From assembly GCA_038127535.1 (NCBI GenBank), contig JAYPHU010000008.1, positions 1 through 64,000 on the forward strand: a DNA stretch of 64,000 nt. The letters are read 5' to 3'. The position numbers and the translations under genes were made by a program. The notes below the pieces were generated by a model. It had not been told where the DNA came from, did no database searches, and saw only the letters and a program-made list of their open reading frames with translations. Numbering within the stretch: position 1 is the stretch's first letter; each line of letters begins with the position of its first letter. Positions 63,467 through 64,000 of this stretch are shown one piece after another. The stretch comes from JAYPHU01 sp038127535. Its GTDB lineage: Bacteria > Pseudomonadota > Alphaproteobacteria > Rhodospirillales > UBA2165.

Positions 63467-63512
63467 CCGAACACCAGGGAAACCGCGGAGTTGAATTAGT
63501 CGGGGGTGTGCA

Positions 63513-63743
63513 ATGTACACGGTCTATTATACGGAACACGATTCACCGGAAGAGACACGAATTGGGATGGTATCAGCGTCTAGTGAGTTGATCGCGCATC
63601 GAATTGCGGAAATGCAGTTCATCAACAGCACGATTCACAAGATTATGGAGCTGACGCCGCCGGAAGAGGAAACAAAGTTTCCCGGCGCCCGGTTTATCAA
63701 TGGAGAATTTCGGCCCGTCATTCATCATGACGAACTGATGTAA
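63513..63743 (+). CDS. Small protein of unknown function
   Basis: A 76-residue acidic protein (MYTVYYTEHDSPEETRIGMV and onward) with alpha/beta character: a first strand, a helix (SELIAHRIAEMQFI), then a PPEEETKFPGARFINGEFRP strand-turn. I recognise no family. It has its own near-consensus promoter, a long leader, GGGGGTGTG-like sequence before the ATG and two hairpins after the stop, so it is an independent and probably well-expressed unit. Confidence 0.6.
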   Translation: MYTVYYTEHDSPEETRIGMVSASSELIAHRIAEMQFINSTIHKIMELTPPEEETKFPGARFINGEFRPVIHHDELM

Positions 63744-63755
63744 CAGTTATCGCGC

Positions 63756-63835
63756 CCCTTCCGGTACAGATCGGAAGGGATTCGGGGGAGCGAGGATGCG
63801 GCTCAAGCCTGGGTGGAGCCGCATCCTTTCTTTTT
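63756..63835 (+). terminator. Tandem hairpins, the second a Rho-independent terminator
   Basis: First hairpin: CCCTTCCG / CGGAAGGG (63756-63763, 63772-63779), loop GTACAGAT. Second: GGATGCGGCTC / GAGCCGCATCC (63794-63804, 63816-63826), perfect 11 bp, followed by TTTCTTTTT. The second has the full terminator form; the first may protect the 3' end. Confidence 0.88.
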
Positions 63836-63929
63836 GGGGCGAGTGTTTACCTCTTCGTCTCTTTCGCTGCATAGGCTTTAGTTGCCAACGGTCCCGGTAA
63901 TCGCGAGAATTGCTCAGTTCTTTTATTGG

Positions 63930-64000
63930 ATGGATATCGGTGCGATGCGCATCGGCGTTGATTTAGGCGGCACCAAGATTGAGGCCGTAGCACTCACTGA
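63930..64000 (+). CDS. ROK-family sugar kinase, N-terminal fragment
   Basis: Only about 23 codons are in the window. From ATG 63945, MRIGVDLGGTKIEAVAL is the ATP-binding phosphate-1 motif of ROK kinases (fructokinase/glucokinase type). ATG 63930 is an in-frame alternative start. The gene continues beyond the window. Confidence 0.8.
   Translation, partial: MDIGAMRIGVDLGGTKIEAVALT

Larger units (their letters stand above)
62777..63512. other. 736-base gap, AT-rich, with one open fragment
   Basis: The right half (about 63100-63400) is much richer in A/T than the flanks. On the minus strand, 62886-63080 is an open frame of 64 codons from TTG giving a basic peptide (ARKNLPRLFPRSTLVNFHNK, then NIANHLYFDEHHLNHLATYL). 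It reads like protein and could be a gene remnant, but it lacks ATG and a ribosome site. An inverted repeat GGCGCA/TGCGCC lies at 62850-62873. The promoter and leader of the next gene occupy the last 160 bases. Confidence 0.45.

Noticed and set aside
1..64000. CRISPR, tRNA, rRNA or insertion sequence
   Set aside because: No evenly spaced direct repeats, no cloverleaf with a TTCRA arm, no rRNA-like tract and no transposase-like frame were seen on either strand.

Overview
The window looks like a chromosomal segment of a free-living alphaproteobacterium, most likely marine and Rhodospirillales-like. This is inferred from gene content, not from a marker gene: 5-aminolevulinate synthase (C4 haem route), the xseB-ispA-dxs-tlyA isoprenoid block, an ELM1-type protein, FlaF, HspQ, a DUF2336 gene and a fused TAXI-type TRAP transporter. 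DNA is moderately GC-rich, with two conspicuously AT-rich gaps (about 9.72-9.85 kb and 63.1-63.4 kb). I saw no rRNA, tRNA, CRISPR array, transposase or prophage gene.

Layout. 0-6.2 kb: a YciI-like/HAD pair, then a leftward set (opine-dehydrogenase-like, 3-hydroxyacyl-CoA-dehydrogenase-like, cupin, MarR regulator broken by an amber codon), divergent from a TauD dioxygenase plus HupE-like membrane protein. 6.2-9.6 kb: a leftward redox cluster with oxyR, an AhpD-like gene whose CxxC motif is CxxU through an in-frame TGA (a selenoprotein that ordinary gene calling splits in two), and a cytoplasmic binding-protein-fold protein. 9.6-13 kb: AT-rich gap, decayed DUF2336 gene, helical protein of unknown function, ELM1-type protein. 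13-20 kb: hspQ, two large TPR proteins (one ending in a sulfotransferase, one in a glycosyltransferase-like domain), pyrE, an MFS exporter and a secreted TPR protein. 20-30 kb: a dispersed Opp/Dpp-type ABC transporter. Its ATPase genes are coupled to an unusual ACP-ligase-acyltransferase fusion, and an orphan flaF sits between its ATPases and permeases. 30-37 kb: manC-type gene, class III aminotransferase, hemA, decayed STAS-like gene, CinA, hydrolase, PadR-like regulator, SDR. 37-46 kb: SRAP protein, stress protein, CDF exporter, pdxH, fabI, aroC, TAXI TRAP transporter. 46-52 kb: acyl-CoA-dehydrogenase-like pseudogene, then tlyA, dxs, ispA, xseB and a deacetylase in one leftward operon. 52-62 kb: RND efflux pair, ArsR/BigR-like regulator with a persulfide dioxygenase-rhodanese fusion, Baeyer-Villiger-type monooxygenase, TauE/SafE exporter, MBL hydrolase. 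62-64 kb: a second helical unknown (paralogue of the one at 11 kb), AT-rich gap, a small gene with its own promoter, possible leader switch and terminator, and the start of a ROK kinase.

The strongest observation is the selenoprotein beside oxyR, with a SECIS-like hairpin right after the TGA. Four genes (MarR-like, DUF2336, STAS-like, acyl-CoA-dehydrogenase-like) carry in-frame TAG/TAA codons while otherwise reading as family members, so the segment carries recent gene decay or sequence errors. Functional statements are family-level inferences from reading the sequence; no database search was run.
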